Under the pieces are notes generated by a model. That model did not search any database and was not told the DNA's origin. It saw nothing but the letters and a program-made list of their open reading frames with translations. The position numbers were made by a program, and so were the translations under genes. Below are positions 55,665-63,452 of a DNA stretch of 64,000 nt, in pieces. How positions within the stretch are numbered: the first letter of the stretch is position 1; the number at the start of each line of letters is the position of its first letter. The stretch comes from Pedosphaera sp. GTDB taxonomy: Bacteria > Verrucomicrobiota > Verrucomicrobiia > Limisphaerales > SXQI01. The DNA lies in contig JANYDC010000068.1 of NCBI GenBank assembly GCA_025359965.1, positions 50,252-114,251 on the forward strand, given 5' to 3'.

Positions 55665-55694
55665 GGACTGCGGCAGCAGACTGCCATGCGGTCC
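55665..55694. repeat. GGACT/AGTCC-type hairpin after the LRR gene
   Basis: Arms GGACTGC/GCGGTCC (one G-T pair) and inner GGCAG/CTGCC around a CAGA loop form a stem of 12 pairs with a two-base bulge. It lies about 55 bases past the stop of the LRR gene and upstream of the secreted-protein gene on the same strand. No T run follows on either side, so it may be a repeat element rather than a terminator. Confidence 0.5.
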
Positions 55695-55750
55695 GTCCAA
55701 ACTGAAGTTTTGAACCATAGTTCCGCTTTGGTAACATGGTTATACTCTGT

Positions 55751-57385
55751 TCAGGGCGAACGGAAGCGGTAGATGCGAGCAGGATGTGTTTTCCAAGTCT
55801 CGTCGGAAAACGAGGAATATCCAGATGTAAAGATGTTGGTTCCCACAGGAACCCACACGGGGTTGGTTAAATTCTCGCAAGCTTCGACAATGACTTGGAA
55901 GTTAGTTGGGCCGGTGATGTTGAAGCCGAACCTGCCATTTCTGACGCCAAAGACCGGATCTCCCGTCGGCGCATGTGGGTTCCACAGTACTGCCAGCCGT
56001 CCTGCGAAACCAGCTTCCCAACCGATGGTTCCGGACAGGTAGTAGATGGTGGCAGGGCTATCGCCGAATAGGCTCACACCAGCAAGGGGCCGATTACCTT
56101 GAAAATACGTTTCCTCGAGTTTAGAGCAGCCCGCAAACGCAAAGTCGCCGAGTTTGGTCACGCTCTTGGGGATCGTCACGCTCGTCAGATTAGAGCAGTA
56201 GAGAAAAGCAGAAGCCCCAATGGAAGCCGCGGTGGTAGGGATTGAATAAGATCGCCCCGCCTTGGCCATAGGATATTGGATGAGGGTTGTTTGGGTTTTG
56301 TTGAAGAGGACTCCTTCCAAGCTGCTGAAGGTTGGGTTGTCTCCATCCACCGAAATGGCCGCCAGATTGGTACAGATAGAGAACGCAGAATCGCCAATGT
56401 TGGTCACGCCACTCGGGATCATAACGTTGGTCAGGCTGATGCACTGAGAAAATGCATGTTCTCCGAGTGTGTTCACGCTGTTAGGAATGGTGACGTTGGT
56501 CAGGCTGATGCAGTTATGGAACGCATATGCCCCGATGGAGGTCACGCTGCTAGGGATCGTTACTCTTCGCAGGCCATTGCAGTAAAAGAACACCTCGGGC
56601 TCAATGGAGGTCACACTGTCGGGGATCGTCACACTCGCTAGGTTGGTGCAGTAATAGAAAGCCTCGCGTGCCAGGGTGGTCACACTATTGGGAATGATCA
56701 CGTTCGTCACATTGAAGCAGTGAGAAAGCGCACGGATTCCGATGGTGGTCACGCTGTTGGGGATTGTCACCCTCGTCAGTCCGGTACACTGAGAAAACGC
56801 ATAGTCCCCGAGGTTGGTCACGCTGTTGGGTAGGGGCAAGTCGGTGAGGCCAACGCAGTTAAGAAACGCGTATTCCCCAATAGAGGTCACGCTGGTAGGG
56901 ATAGTTACGTTGGTCAGGCCGTTGCAAAACTCGAAGACAGCGTAGCCAATGGTTGTCAAGCTGTTGGGTAGAGTCACGCTCGTGAGTCCGTAGCAGCCAT
57001 CGAACGCATAGTTTCCGAGGTTGGTCAGGCTATTGGGTAGGGTGATGTTGGTCAGGCTAGAACAGCCGTAGAAGGCAGAGAATCCGATGCTGGTCGTGCC
57101 GTCCGAGATCATCACGCTCTTCAAGTCCAGCCGTTGAAAAAAAGCCTTGGCTCGGATGGCTTTAACCGGCAAGCCGTCAATGAGGTCGGGGATGGTCAGG
57201 TCAATAACAGTTCCTGAATAGCCGGTGATGGTGATGGCTCCGCTGTCCTCGGTATAAATGAGTTCGGCGTGGATAGCGGAAGCCGAAAGAAACAAGAGTG
57301 CCCATACAAAGAGCGACCGGGCAGCGCGGGAGAATATGGAGTGAGCCGAGGTTAGGGAAATGTTGAGGATTGCAACGGTTTTCAT
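55751..57385 (-). CDS. secreted BspA-type leucine-rich repeat protein
   Basis: 544 residues. The N-terminus has a long basic start and a hydrophobic stretch (SLFVWALLFLSASAIHA) that fits a signal peptide. Residues of about 70-430 hold at least fourteen repeats of about 23 residues with the pattern TSIGxxAFxxCxxLTNVTIP, the LRR_5/BspA type (GFSAFYGCSSLTNITLPNS, then LTNLGNYAFDGCYGLTSV). One interruption (ISVDGDNPTFSSLEGVLFN) is itself a common variant of these repeats. The C-terminal domain NFQVIVEACENLTNPVWVPV, ending in YRFRSP, is a verrucomicrobial surface-protein module. A binding role at the cell surface is likely. Confidence 0.92.
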   Translation of the reverse strand: MKTVAILNISLTSAHSIFSRAARSLFVWALLFLSASAIHAELIYTEDSGAITITGYSGTVIDLTIPDLIDGLPVKAIRAKAFFQRLDLKSVMISDGTTSIGFSAFYGCSSLTNITLPNSLTNLGNYAFDGCYGLTSVTLPNSLTTIGYAVFEFCNGLTNVTIPTSVTSIGEYAFLNCVGLTDLPLPNSVTNLGDYAFSQCTGLTRVTIPNSVTTIGIRALSHCFNVTNVIIPNSVTTLAREAFYYCTNLASVTIPDSVTSIEPEVFFYCNGLRRVTIPSSVTSIGAYAFHNCISLTNVTIPNSVNTLGEHAFSQCISLTNVMIPSGVTNIGDSAFSICTNLAAISVDGDNPTFSSLEGVLFNKTQTTLIQYPMAKAGRSYSIPTTAASIGASAFLYCSNLTSVTIPKSVTKLGDFAFAGCSKLEETYFQGNRPLAGVSLFGDSPATIYYLSGTIGWEAGFAGRLAVLWNPHAPTGDPVFGVRNGRFGFNITGPTNFQVIVEACENLTNPVWVPVGTNIFTSGYSSFSDETWKTHPARIYRFRSP

Positions 57386-57588
57386 GCCTTCGAGATCTTG
57401 ATAGGACGGTTTTGCGTGCCGACTTGTTTCATGAACTGAGACCTATAATGGAAATTACTATGGGTTTGGCAGTCCAGCGTCAATGTTTAGACGACTGAGG
57501 TTTCGGGTACGCGCAGGCTTGAATCCCGTGCCAAAGACTGTCAGCTTGTCCGGAGTCAGCAAAAACAACTTACCAACCGAACCAGAAC

Positions 57589-57954
57589 ATGAGCCATATT
57601 TCAAATGTCGTCAGCATCCACCCGTATTTCAAAGCGCATCCCGGAAAATTGGCCGATTTCAAGGCCCTAATCCCGAAATTCGTGGCCCTGACACAGGAAG
57701 AACCCGCCAATGTTTACTATGAATTCACCATCAACGGCGAAGAAATCTTCTGCCGCGAGGGATACATCGGAGCAGAAGGCGCCCTGACGCATTTGGCCAA
57801 CGTGCGTGAATTGCTGGAGCAAGGCCTTCAATATGCCGATCTAACCCGGCTCGAACTTCATGGGCCAGCTGACGAATTGGAAATGCTAAAAGGCCCTCTC
57901 GGAGCCTTGAACCCCCTCTGGTTCGAATCCATCGAGGGAGTAAAGCGAAGCTAA
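57589..57954 (+). CDS. ABM-domain protein (putative quinol monooxygenase)
   Basis: 121 residues, one antibiotic-biosynthesis-monooxygenase domain. Typical segments: VSIHPYFKAHPGKLADFKAL, EEPANVYYEFTINGEEIFCR and EGYIGAEGALTHLANVRELL. Such dimeric ferredoxin-fold proteins oxidise quinols or other aromatics, or act in stress responses; the substrate is unknown. It is divergent from the LRR gene over 203 bases, in which I see no other gene, and ends 13 bases before the tRNA-Lys, which is on the opposite strand. Confidence 0.85.
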   Translation: MSHISNVVSIHPYFKAHPGKLADFKALIPKFVALTQEEPANVYYEFTINGEEIFCREGYIGAEGALTHLANVRELLEQGLQYADLTRLELHGPADELEMLKGPLGALNPLWFESIEGVKRS

Positions 57955-57967
57955 ACCTTTGAGGAAG

Positions 57968-58042
57968 TGGTGGGTTGGGTGGGATTTGAACCCACGGCCA
58001 ATGCCTTAAAAGGGCACTGCTCTACCACTGAGCTACCAACCC
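57968..58042 (-). tRNA. tRNA-Lys (anticodon TTT)
   Basis: Complete cloverleaf on the minus strand. Acceptor arms GGGTTGG and CCAACCC pair perfectly, D arm GCTC/GAGC, anticodon loop CTTTTAA giving TTT, T arm GTGGG/CCCAC with loop TTCAAAT. The CCA end is encoded. TTT reads AAA and AAG lysine codons. It is the only tRNA seen in the window. Confidence 0.96.
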
Positions 58043-58075
58043 ATTGCACAGCTCCGGCCTAAGCCAGAGCCAAGG

Positions 58076-58104
58076 AAAGTAGAGGAGTCCTTGCCTGACT
58101 GCAA
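58076..58104 (-). promoter_or_regulatory. candidate promoter of tRNA-Lys
   Basis: On the minus strand, TTGCAG (58104-58099) is separated by 17 bases from TACTTT (58081-58076). The likely start point is about 25-30 bases before the tRNA 5' end. Spacing and position fit a housekeeping promoter; the -10 match is moderate. Confidence 0.45.
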
Positions 58105-58142
58105 GTTCAAATCAGAATTTTTCGAGCAGGCGATTTTCACTC

Positions 58143-58165
58143 GAAACCGCGAAGGTCGCGAAGCG
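58143..58165. repeat. TTCGCG-type repeat near tRNA-Lys
   Basis: AACCGCGAAGGTCGCGAAGC lies in the gap between tRNA-Lys and the TPR gene. It has the same CGCGAAG core as the repeats at the ends of the GxxExxY gene (50337 and 50751), but no GxxExxY gene is here. It may be a left-over border of such an element. Confidence 0.45.
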
Positions 58166-58185
58166 GGATCAAGGAAACGAAGAAA

Positions 58186-59058
58186 TCAAGGAGCCGGAGG
58201 TTTCATGCGCTGGAGATGAACCCGGGCCACATCGCCCATGTAGTTCTCCATTTTGTACTCTTTCGTCGCCTTGGAGAGCATTTCCACGGATTGCTTGATT
58301 TCCTTGGAGGCCTCCAAGTAGAGGCCGACATAAAGATAAGCGAAGAATAATTGCTCATGGAGCTGCTCGTTTGAGGATGCCACCTTCGCGGCCTCCATCA
58401 CTTCTTCCACAGTGGCTTTTCCTCCGAACAAAGAGTGGATTTGCGACATGGGCACCCGGCGGTCGCCATTAATCGGGATGAGCTGGGTGCGTGCCTGATC
58501 GACGGAGTTGAGGCGCGCATTGGAAAGGAAATGCCAGACGGCGTTTTCCACATCGTTAGGGTTGACGGTCTGGTGAAGTTCGAACTGTTCCTTGGCCTCC
58601 TTAAAACGGTCCGCTTCAAACAAGGCAATCCCCCTCTGCCAATTTTGCGGCTTCTGCGAGGGAACCAATAAGGAATACTTGTCAAAATCAGCCACCGCCG
58701 CACTCACCTCGCCCAGCTTGAATTTTTCCTCGCCCCGCATCTGCCAGACGGTAGTCAAGTCGGGCCGAATTTCTAAAACCTTATCGAAATTGGTGATGGC
58801 TCCGGCGGAATCACCTTTAAGTCGATAGGTGACGCCCCGCTTGCTCCAAGCTTCGTACCGCTTCGGATCCAGGGCAATCGCCTTGCTGTAAATCTCAATG
58901 GCCCGACCATGGAGTCCCTTGCCGTGAGCATCACTCGCCTCGGTCATTAATTGGTCGTATGCTTTGGTGGTCGGCAGTGCCACTGTATTGGTGCGGTCGT
59001 TCATAAACAGGCACAAATGCAGAAGGAGCGCCGGGAAAAGAGCGGAAACAAGACTCAT
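58186..59058 (-). CDS. TPR-repeat exported or membrane-anchored protein
   Basis: 290 residues. The N-terminus MSLVSALFPALLLHLCLFMN is hydrophobic, so it is anchored or exported. Tetratricopeptide repeats follow: RAIEIYSKAIALDPKRYEAW, YRLKGDSAGAITNFDKVLEI, and FKLGEVSAAVADFDKYSLLV, with the usual ALDP and GxxxxA positions. The later half is helical without clear repeats and ends in QRMKPPAP. TPR proteins are adaptors, and no partner can be named. Start overlaps the rex stop by 4 bases, so it is probably in one transcript with rex. Confidence 0.88.
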   Translation of the reverse strand: MSLVSALFPALLLHLCLFMNDRTNTVALPTTKAYDQLMTEASDAHGKGLHGRAIEIYSKAIALDPKRYEAWSKRGVTYRLKGDSAGAITNFDKVLEIRPDLTTVWQMRGEEKFKLGEVSAAVADFDKYSLLVPSQKPQNWQRGIALFEADRFKEAKEQFELHQTVNPNDVENAVWHFLSNARLNSVDQARTQLIPINGDRRVPMSQIHSLFGGKATVEEVMEAAKVASSNEQLHEQLFFAYLYVGLYLEASKEIKQSVEMLSKATKEYKMENYMGDVARVHLQRMKPPAP

Positions 59059-59690
59059 TGCTGGATGAAGTAACTGAGGTTTTCGAGTTCCATGGCAAGA
59101 TTGACGTTGTTGACCATGATGTCATCTGGGACGTGGAGCATGATGGGCGCGAAGTTTAGAATACCCGTGATGCCGGCATCCACCAAGCGGTTGGTGACCT
59201 CCTGGGCGTCCGGAGCAGGCACGGCCAGAATGGCCATCTTGACGTTACGGGAGGACACCGTGTCCTGCAGCTTATCCATGGAACAAATAGGGACAGCAGG
59301 AGGATGGTCGTTCTTGCGTCCGGGTTCGGCATCAAACGCGGCGATGATCTCAAAACCCTCCTGCTCGAACCCTTTGTAGGAAAGCAGGGCCAAACCCAAA
59401 TTACCCACCCCCACCAAAATCACCGGCTGCAAACTGGTGGTGCCCAGAAGATCGGACACCATCTGGCTCAGTTGATCCACATCATATCCAAGACCCCGGG
59501 TTCCAAACTGACCGAAGTAGGTGAGATCCTTGCGCAATTGGGTCGGCTTAACCCTGGCAGCCTTGGCCAAAGCCTCACTAGAGACAGTGCGGATCTCGTT
59601 TGCTTTGAGCCTTTGCAAACAACGGAGATAAACCGACAAACGATAAATCGCTTTTCGTGGTATCTCAGCTTTAACCGGCTTTTTGACCAT
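59055..59690 (-). CDS. rex: redox-sensing repressor Rex
   Basis: 211 residues from ATG 59690 (an upstream start at 59762 adds 24 residues not typical of Rex). N-terminal winged helix with KAIYRLSVYLRCLQRLKANE and VKPTQLRKDLTYFGQFGTRG, the highly conserved Rex DNA-binding turn. NAD(H)-binding domain with VILVGVGNLGLALLSYKGFE. C-terminal helix at MELENLSYFIQQ exchanges between subunits. Rex senses the NADH/NAD+ ratio and represses fermentation and respiratory genes. It is likely co-transcribed with the TPR gene. Confidence 0.95.
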   Translation of the reverse strand: MVKKPVKAEIPRKAIYRLSVYLRCLQRLKANEIRTVSSEALAKAARVKPTQLRKDLTYFGQFGTRGLGYDVDQLSQMVSDLLGTTSLQPVILVGVGNLGLALLSYKGFEQEGFEIIAAFDAEPGRKNDHPPAVPICSMDKLQDTVSSRNVKMAILAVPAPDAQEVTNRLVDAGITGILNFAPIMLHVPDDIMVNNVNLAMELENLSYFIQQ

Positions 59691-59772
59691 TTGGATAAGG
59701 TACGGAAGCCAACCCCAACCAGCAAGCAGCGACGATGTTTCTTCGCGCTTGGAGGAAACCACTCAGCAAAGG

Positions 59773-62700
59773 TCAGTCAACGAAGACCAACTCATTGGAC
59801 ATTAACAAAGCCTGCGCGTAGCGCTGCCAGGCATCGAGCTGCGGGGGCATCTCTGTGGGCCCGGCGAAATCATCTTTTGCGCTCCAAGTGCTGGCTCCCG
59901 TGGGATCATTGGAATCGGAGGTTCCAGTGACTACGGGGGACCAGGAGAAGGAGTCGGAATTATTATCGACCCCGCAAAGAGTCACGAAATCCAAAGTGGT
60001 ACCTTTGGTGACGGCAATATTGGGGAGGTCAAGACGCGCGCTGCCTTTCTTGGCGGAAACCTGACCAAGCAATTCGCTGCCGTTCTTCAACAGCCAACCC
60101 TGGACTCCATCCCCATTCTCCGAGTCGTGCTTTAATTCACTGCGGACGTTGGCCACCATGTCACGCGGGGCCACCCACCGGCGCACCACCGAGTGGGCGG
60201 CGTCGTTTCCGGGATGTCCCCCTGTCGGAGTGAGCGAGGTGAAACCGAATTTCGCATCAGGCAGCTTATCCCCGCCCTGCCAGGCCTCCCCTGTAAAGTG
60301 CGGGAGCTTGATGAATGAGGTAAGCCTCTTGTTTGTGACCTCCACTGAGCCCTCCCCGTATTGCCAAGCGGGCATGGCGGCACCGACCACCGGTTTGCCG
60401 GATTGTGCGGCATAAAATTTCAAGCCAAGCCGTAGTTCCTGACTGTCCGGTTCACGCTGAAAAGCCAGGCGGTAAAGCTGCTGAATTTTTTGTGAGGGAT
60501 CCTTTTCAGCGGTTACCTCGGGACGGCTCAGGAAACTTTCAGCCTGCTCGATGAAGAATGGGCTGTTGATCATGAACAAAGCCTGTTGGGGAACGACCGT
60601 TTGAAAGCGTCCCGAACTAGAAGTATCGGGACTGGCGAAGTCGAAGGTGCGGAGAATTCCCGGCAGATTCTGGCGGTCGATAAACCCGTAAACGCTGCGG
60701 CGCGGGATGTATGGTTTTGTAAAAAGATCAACCGGCTGGCCGCCGGATTTGGAATCTAGTTTTCCGGAGACCAGCAACAGGGTGTCCCGCATGGCTTCGA
60801 AATCCAGACGACGACGGTTCATCCGCCAGAGGTAAGTATTGCTGGGATCTTTAGCGGCGTACTTCGGATTTTCCGTACTGGCCTGCTGATAGGTGTTGGA
60901 CATCAAGATGAGCTTGTGCAGCTTTTTCAGCGACCATCCATCCTGCATCAGGCGCGAGGCTAGGAAATCGAGAAGCTCAGGATGAGTGGGAGGGTCGGAG
61001 CGAACACCGAAATCGCTCGGAGTGCGGACCAGCGGCGAGCCGATGTGCTCCATCCAGATGCGGTTGACGAAAACTCGCGCAGTAAGCGGATTTTCGGGCG
61101 AGACAATGCTCTCAGCCATTTCCAAACGGCCCGATCCATTGGTGGTAAAAGGCTGGCGCTTGGAACCTTCAATAATCTCAAGCATCTGACGAGGCACTTC
61201 GGGGCCTATGTTCCCGGAGTTGCCTCTCACAAAGACATGGGGATGGTCGGGATTGCCGTTATCTTCCAGAGCCATGGCCCGGGGTGGAGCGCCTTCGTGG
61301 ACCGCCTTGACGCTTTCAATCTTCCTTTGCAATGCGCGAATCTTTTGGCTGTCGGGGGTGGGAAAAAGACGGTGTAGATCCGAGTTGGGGATGGAGTTGG
61401 GCGCATCGGGCGCGTAGCAAATCTGCCGAAGTGCTTCCTTGTCGGCATCAGGCAGTTTATCGGCGGCGGGTTTGCCGTCTTTTATGGTGGCCAGCCAAGC
61501 CTCGTGCGCCTCATTTAAAAAGCGTCCGTAACGCTCGGAAGTCTGCTTCAGCGATTCAGGGGTGTCGGTAAAGGCAGCAAGCACCAAGGAGTTAAGTCCG
61601 GCTATTTTTCGCGCGGCTTCCAAGGCGCCGCCCGACTTCTCTTTCCATTCGGCTTCAGACACGGTGGCCAGCGCGTTCCAAATCGCGAAAATCGGGTGGT
61701 CTTTGGCATTCCAAGTTTTCACACCTTCGACCCAGCGCTTCACCAAGCCTGCGTCCAAGGAATGCTCCTTGGCAATGCGCTCGATTTCAGGCCACTCCTT
61801 TTGGTCGCGAGCCAGCCAGGCAGTCCACAAGTAATCACCGGCTTTGGAGTTGAGGGTGTTGCGTGCTTCAATCTCTTTTTTGGCGGAAAAATCGTCCTTC
61901 TCTGCCTGGGCTTCCGCCAAGGCCTTTTTGAACTGCTCGTACTTCTCCGGCAGCGGCCCACCCAGAAGCGGCTTTTCCTCAGGCTCATGGGTGCTGGCGA
62001 AGACGCCGTAGAGTGAATAGTAATCCTTGGTTGGGATGGGGTCGTATTTGTGGTCGTGACAGCGGGCACAAGCAGCGGTCAATCCCATTAAACCACGAGT
62101 GGTGACATCAATACGGTCGTCAATAATGTCGGGTTGGCTGTTAAGAAAACGACGCCCCAGGGTCAGATAGCCAAGCGCAGCCAAAGGCCTCTTGTCCTCG
62201 CCCAGCGGCAAAAGATCGGCTGCCAGTTGTTCTGTAATGAAGCGGTTGATCGGCAGGTCATTATTGAAACTGCTAATCACGTAATCCCGATAGGTGTAGG
62301 CGTAGGCGTAGCGGCGCTCCTCCTCAAACACATAGCCCTTGGTGTCGGCATACCGGGCGATATCAAGCCAGTGACGCGCCCAGCGCTCGCCATAAGCCGA
62401 CGAGGCCAGCAAGCGATCCACCGCTTTTTCATAACTGTCGGGAGCGCGATCATTGACGAAAGCCAACACTTCGGCGTCCGAGGGAGGCAGCCCGGTCAGA
62501 TCAAGGGAAACGCGACGAAGGAGCGAACGTCGGTCGGCTTTTGGGGTCGGCTTCATGCCCTTCTCCTCCAATTTAGCCAAAACGAAAGAATCGATGGGAT
62601 TCACCACCCATTTGGAATTGGAAACCTTGGGTGGCGCGGGGTTTTTGATGGGTTTGAAAGCCCAATGGGAGGCGGCAAGTTCAGCCTTCGTCGGTTGCAT

Positions 62701-63129
62701 AGCCGCAACGGGGCCAGTGCGAGGATCGGGTGCGCCCATCTTAACCCAGGTTTCAAAGTCGGAAATCTGCTGTGACGAAAGTTTGTTCTCCACTTTCGGC
62801 GGCATGGCGGTGTTCTCCTCCGCGTATCGGATGGCCTTGATGAGCAGGGACTTGTCGGGTTCACCGGGGATAATGGACGGGCCTGTTTCGCCACCCTTGA
62901 GCATGGCGGCCTTGGAATCGAGTTTGAGCGCACCCTTCAGTTTCTTGGCCTGATCACTATGGCAGGAGTAGCATTTGTCGACCAGAACAGGACGAATATG
63001 AGCTTCAAAGAACTCCACCCCAGCCGCAGAATCCGCCGCGTGGCAGCTAAGTTTCACGGCCAACAACATGGCAAGCATCCAGATCCCACGTCCAGAAGGC
63101 AAAAAGCATTGGGCAGTTCGATTCAGCAT
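59773..63129 (-). CDS. giant planctomycete-type cytochrome c protein (PSCyt1-DUF1549-DUF1553)
   Basis: 1118 residues. A signal-like N-terminus (GIWMLAMLLAVKLSCHA) precedes a PSCyt1 heme domain with CxxCH at Cys53-Cys56-His57 (DKCYSCHSDQ) and ENTAMPPKVENKLS (axial Met). DUF1549 (about 160-400) has NPIDSFVLAKLEEKGMKPTP and TAACARCHDHKYDPIPTKDY with a second CxxCH. A coiled linker of about 250 residues follows, then DUF1553 (about 665-930) with ENPLTARVFVNRIWMEHIGS, RRRLDFEAMRDTLLLVSGKL and RSVYGFIDRQNLPGILRTFD. The C-terminal part (about 930-1118) may be a sugar-binding domain (DNNSDSFSWSPVVTGTSD). No DUF1501 gene is adjacent here, unlike the pair at 41493-44436. It may act on polysaccharides with electron transfer. 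Confidence 0.93.
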   Translation of the reverse strand: MLNRTAQCFLPSGRGIWMLAMLLAVKLSCHAADSAAGVEFFEAHIRPVLVDKCYSCHSDQAKKLKGALKLDSKAAMLKGGETGPSIIPGEPDKSLLIKAIRYAEENTAMPPKVENKLSSQQISDFETWVKMGAPDPRTGPVAAMQPTKAELAASHWAFKPIKNPAPPKVSNSKWVVNPIDSFVLAKLEEKGMKPTPKADRRSLLRRVSLDLTGLPPSDAEVLAFVNDRAPDSYEKAVDRLLASSAYGERWARHWLDIARYADTKGYVFEEERRYAYAYTYRDYVISSFNNDLPINRFITEQLAADLLPLGEDKRPLAALGYLTLGRRFLNSQPDIIDDRIDVTTRGLMGLTAACARCHDHKYDPIPTKDYYSLYGVFASTHEPEEKPLLGGPLPEKYEQFKKALAEAQAEKDDFSAKKEIEARNTLNSKAGDYLWTAWLARDQKEWPEIERIAKEHSLDAGLVKRWVEGVKTWNAKDHPIFAIWNALATVSEAEWKEKSGGALEAARKIAGLNSLVLAAFTDTPESLKQTSERYGRFLNEAHEAWLATIKDGKPAADKLPDADKEALRQICYAPDAPNSIPNSDLHRLFPTPDSQKIRALQRKIESVKAVHEGAPPRAMALEDNGNPDHPHVFVRGNSGNIGPEVPRQMLEIIEGSKRQPFTTNGSGRLEMAESIVSPENPLTARVFVNRIWMEHIGSPLVRTPSDFGVRSDPPTHPELLDFLASRLMQDGWSLKKLHKLILMSNTYQQASTENPKYAAKDPSNTYLWRMNRRRLDFEAMRDTLLLVSGKLDSKSGGQPVDLFTKPYIPRRSVYGFIDRQNLPGILRTFDFASPDTSSSGRFQTVVPQQALFMINSPFFIEQAESFLSRPEVTAEKDPSQKIQQLYRLAFQREPDSQELRLGLKFYAAQSGKPVVGAAMPAWQYGEGSVEVTNKRLTSFIKLPHFTGEAWQGGDKLPDAKFGFTSLTPTGGHPGNDAAHSVVRRWVAPRDMVANVRSELKHDSENGDGVQGWLLKNGSELLGQVSAKKGSARLDLPNIAVTKGTTLDFVTLCGVDNNSDSFSWSPVVTGTSDSNDPTGASTWSAKDDFAGPTEMPPQLDAWQRYAQALLMSNELVFVD

Positions 63130-63305
63130 GGCGTCATCAATTGCAATAGACTAACTGCAAAATGACGCCCGAAACAGCGTGATTATTCAAGGAGCCTACT
63201 CCTGCTGTGCGCCCGTATTCCTACTCTATGGACAGACTCTATGTGGTCAGAAATGCGTGCTAGTACCTTGGGAGGCTGTTAAAGGTCACGTCAGTAGATT
63301 GGAAT

Positions 63306-63452
63306 TTGATAATTCTTGTTATTTCTTGATCGGGGGTTTGATGGAGGGGAGAGGGAGGTTGGTTGTGGTAAGGATGACTTTTTGAGTGAGCGGCGGGGTG
63401 ATGGGCTGATGTTTGATGGGGAGGGGTGCGCGAAAACTTGATAATTCTTGTT
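63306..63452. repeat. direct repeat spanning the stop of the terminal gene
   Basis: TTGATAATTCTTGTT occurs at 63306-63320 and again at 63438-63452, 132 bases apart (44 codons, same frame). On the coding strand both encode CAAGAATTATCAA, preceded by AAA in the inner copy and TAA, the actual stop, in the outer one. It looks like a small duplication at the gene end in which one copy became the stop. Confidence 0.5.

Noticed and set aside
55751..57385. Regular repeats suggesting a CRISPR array
   Set aside because: The roughly 69-base periodicity encodes LRR repeats in frame; copies diverge at third positions and there are no unique spacers between identical repeats.
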